This document shows, piece after piece, positions 62,001 through 64,000 of a DNA stretch of 64,000 nt. The notes beneath the pieces were generated by a model, which saw only the letters and a list, made by a program, of their open reading frames with translations, did not search any database and was not told where the DNA came from. The stretch's first letter is position 1. The number at the start of each line of letters is the position of its first letter. The DNA comes from Actinobacillus seminis (GTDB taxonomy: Bacteria > Pseudomonadota > Gammaproteobacteria > Enterobacterales > Pasteurellaceae): NCBI RefSeq assembly GCF_002263215.1, contig NZ_NLFK01000007.1:62001-126000 (forward strand), in the 5' to 3' direction. Made by a program: the position numbers and the translations under genes.

Positions 62001-64000
62001 AATTCAAAATCAGAAGGTAATGCAAATATAGTAATAGGAGATAATTCAAATACTAAAGCAGAAGGAGCTGATAAAATAGCATCAGAATGGGCAATAGTTA
62101 TAGGTAATAAATCAAATGCGTATAACAATAGTAAAAAAATAACTGACGTTGTAGTTTTAGGTGGAAATGCTAATGCAAGCGAAACAGGAGCAGTAGCTAT
62201 AGGTAATAGAGCGAATGTAACTGGGCTAAGAGGTGTTGCGATAGGGTCTGGAGGAAGTAACGATAATGAAGCAGCTAGAGTAACAATAAGCGATGGAATA
62301 GCACTTGGGTCTTATTCTATTTCAGATAGGATGTTAAGTGGTGATAACTCAAAAGGTTATGATCCGTTAACAAATACGTATAGCACATCAAGTGATATAA
62401 AATGGAAAGCTAATTTAGGAGCGCTTTCTATAGGAGATACAACACATACTAGACAAATAACAGGACTTGCTGCAGGAACACAAGATACAGACGCAGTGAA
62501 TGTGGCGCAGTTAAAAAGAGCGGTATCTTTAATACCAACATTTTATACTCAAAATAGTACAACTTCAGGTAGTTCATCTGGAAGTGGGGGACAAAATGGA
62601 ACTTCAGGAATAGGTACTCAAGTAGGAAATGGTGTAAGTAAAATAACGTTTGGAAAAGAATTTAAAGTAACTGAGAAATCTGTTAATGGAAACAGTGGAG
62701 AAAAATACTTACTAGTAGAACTAAATGAAGAAGAAATAAAGAAAAATAAAGCATTAAAAGGACCTAAGGGGGATGCAGGAGAAAGAGGAGAAGCAGGACC
62801 ACAAGGACCAGTGGGACCAAAAGGTGAGGCTGGACCAAAAGGTGAAAAAGGAGACACTGGAGCAAAAGGTGAACAAGGACCAATGGGACCAGCAGGACCA
62901 GCTGGAAAAGATGGTGCAAAAGGTGATAAAGGTGAAAGAGGAGAAGCTGGAGCACCAGGACCACAAGGACCAGCTGGAAAAGATGGAGAAAGAGGGCCTG
63001 AAGGAAAACCTGGAATACAAGGACCGAAAGGAGACAAAGGAGATCCGGGAGAAACTGGACCGGCAGGTGCAATAGGACCACAAGGGCCTCAAGGGCAACC
63101 TGGAAAATCAGCCTATGAAGTATGGAAAGAAGCAAAAATCAAAGAACAAGGTAATGGAAATAATACCACTGAAAAAGACTTCCTAAATTCATTAAAAGGA
63201 AAAGGCGGTATATTAGAAGGTATAGTATTTGTTGATAATGATGGGAATAAATTAGCAAAAGCTAATGATGATAAATACTATAAGGAAAGTGATATTGATA
63301 AAAACGGAAACGTTATAAATGGTAGCAATACACCTACTACACCATCAACAGGAACTGCACCAAGTAATGGTGGAAGTGCATCTACAGAAGGAACTACAAC
63401 TCCTAGCCCTGTTGAAAGTAAAAAAATAGCACTTACAAGTACAGATGGTAAGATAGATAATCCTATAGCATTAACAAATCTTGCCGACGGTTTAGGCTTG
63501 CAAAAAGTACCAGAAGCTAATGATACCGAAGAGGCGAAGAAAAAAGTCGAGGAAGCTAAAGCAGCTAATAAAGCCATCCTTGACAAGGTACTTGCCGGAA
63601 CACCTGAAGAGAATAAGGTAAAAAATGCTGTCAATGTTCAAGACTTGTCTGCGGTTGCCAAGGCTATTGTAGAGCAAGTCACCGCACAACACTCCGAAGC
63701 GGAGAAAGTGGCAGTGAAATATGATGATGACACAAAAACATCCATCACTTTAGGCGGTAAAGGCACCAATGGCACTAAGTCATCCCCTGTTGTGATTGAT
63801 AACCTCAAATCTGGATTGGGCATTGATGATATTAAAGACAGTGGCATTGCTTCAGCTGCACAAGGCAAACAACGTGATTTGGTGAAAGAGCTTGTGGCAG
63901 GCGAGCTTGATAAAGATTCATCGCATAAAGCCGTGAATGTTGCCGACTTAAAAGCTGTCGCACAAGCAGGATTAAACTTTGCCGGTAATAACAGTGATAG
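59008..64000 (+). pseudogene. very large trimeric autotransporter adhesin with collagen-like segment, one frame break, open at window end
   Basis: The first 70 residues are an extended signal peptide region (MNKIFKTKYDVTTGQTKVVS, later GVFFGGMLGAFKVLPLALVM). A YadA-like head with many A-I-A-I-G / S-x-A-L-G repeats follows. The frame stops at 59670, but one extra A in the A6 run at 59648-59653 joins it to an uninterrupted frame through 64000. Order after that: head repeats; a neck [16 protein letters not shown] (about 61400); a coiled insert; a second head (about 61940-62320); a neck [13 protein letters not shown]; 39 Gly-X-Y triplets; then stalk-like modules with [11 protein letters not shown]. 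The C-terminal membrane anchor is beyond the window. Trimeric surface adhesin; the ligand is unknown. Confidence 0.85.
62760..63110 (+). other. collagen-like Gly-X-Y domain of the adhesin
   Basis: Thirty-nine uninterrupted Gly-X-Y triplets (117 residues), such as [17 protein letters not shown], rich in Pro at X and in Lys, Asp, Glu and Gln. Charged pairs (KGD, KGE, RGE) of the type that stabilise bacterial triple helices without hydroxyproline are frequent. The segment sits after a neck motif and before stalk modules, so three chains are already held together in the trimer. Confidence 0.9.

Noticed and set aside
62618-63135. Open frames on the minus strand opposite the collagen-like segment
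   Set aside because: They are mirror images of the Gly-X-Y triplet repeat (Pro- or Ser/Leu-rich low-complexity translations), not genes.

Overview
The window is chromosomal DNA from a member of the Pasteurellaceae whose DNA-uptake signal is of the Haemophilus influenzae type. The 9-base core AAGTGCGGT or its complement occurs roughly forty times by eye, often with the AT-rich flank typical of that signal. Gene content (comM, dmsD, the L-threonate/D-erythronate cluster, Fur-type iron uptake, ESPR adhesins) and the moderately AT-rich composition agree. I cannot name the species from the sequence alone.

Layout. 0-4.6 kb: the 5' end of tpiA, a GNAT acetyltransferase, yggU-yggT-corA and proS. 4.7-8.2 kb: a decayed IS1595-like transposase, an ATP-grasp ligase with a linked esterase, and a convergent second esterase. 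8.3-11.7 kb: dmsD and mutS. 11.7-16.3 kb: accessory iron/adhesin DNA, with a TonB receptor and ChaN lipoprotein behind a perfect Fur box, then a fused relic of a two-partner secretion system. 16.3-22.7 kb: rlmB, rnr, an XRE repressor facing a broken small secreted peptide, rpsF-priB-rpsR-rplI and lexA. 22.7-28.9 kb: plsB (two frame breaks) and the rppH-tauE-lgt-thyA-tadA run. 28.9-29.6 kb: a gene-free, AT-rich stretch with DnaA boxes and GATC sites. 29.6-38.1 kb: the spc and alpha ribosomal operons from rplN to rplQ. 38.4-45.7 kb: chaA, lptD, tag, a transaldolase, yagU, nudJ-rluE. 46-53.2 kb: gntP-denD-otnI-otnC-otnK-ltnD with a divergent DeoR regulator (tetronate catabolism). 53.2-58.4 kb: yibQ, envC, gpmA, comM, yqhA. 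58.4-64 kb: an 18-copy heptanucleotide repeat followed by a very large trimeric autotransporter adhesin with a 39-triplet collagen-like segment, still open at the window end.

How the parts work together. Housekeeping genes (translation, envelope, replication and repair) are interrupted by surface or uptake modules at 12-16 kb and 58-64 kb. The tetronate cluster is a self-contained catabolic operon with a transporter, two dehydrogenases, kinase, decarboxylase, isomerase and its own regulator.

Caution. At least six reading frames are broken by the loss of exactly one base, four of them at A/T homopolymer or A-rich tracts, and two in plsB, which is normally essential. This looks more like undercalled bases in the assembly than real decay, so the frameshifted genes listed here as pseudogenes may be intact in the organism. 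The most noteworthy region is the repeat-headed, compositionally mosaic collagen-like adhesin at the right end.
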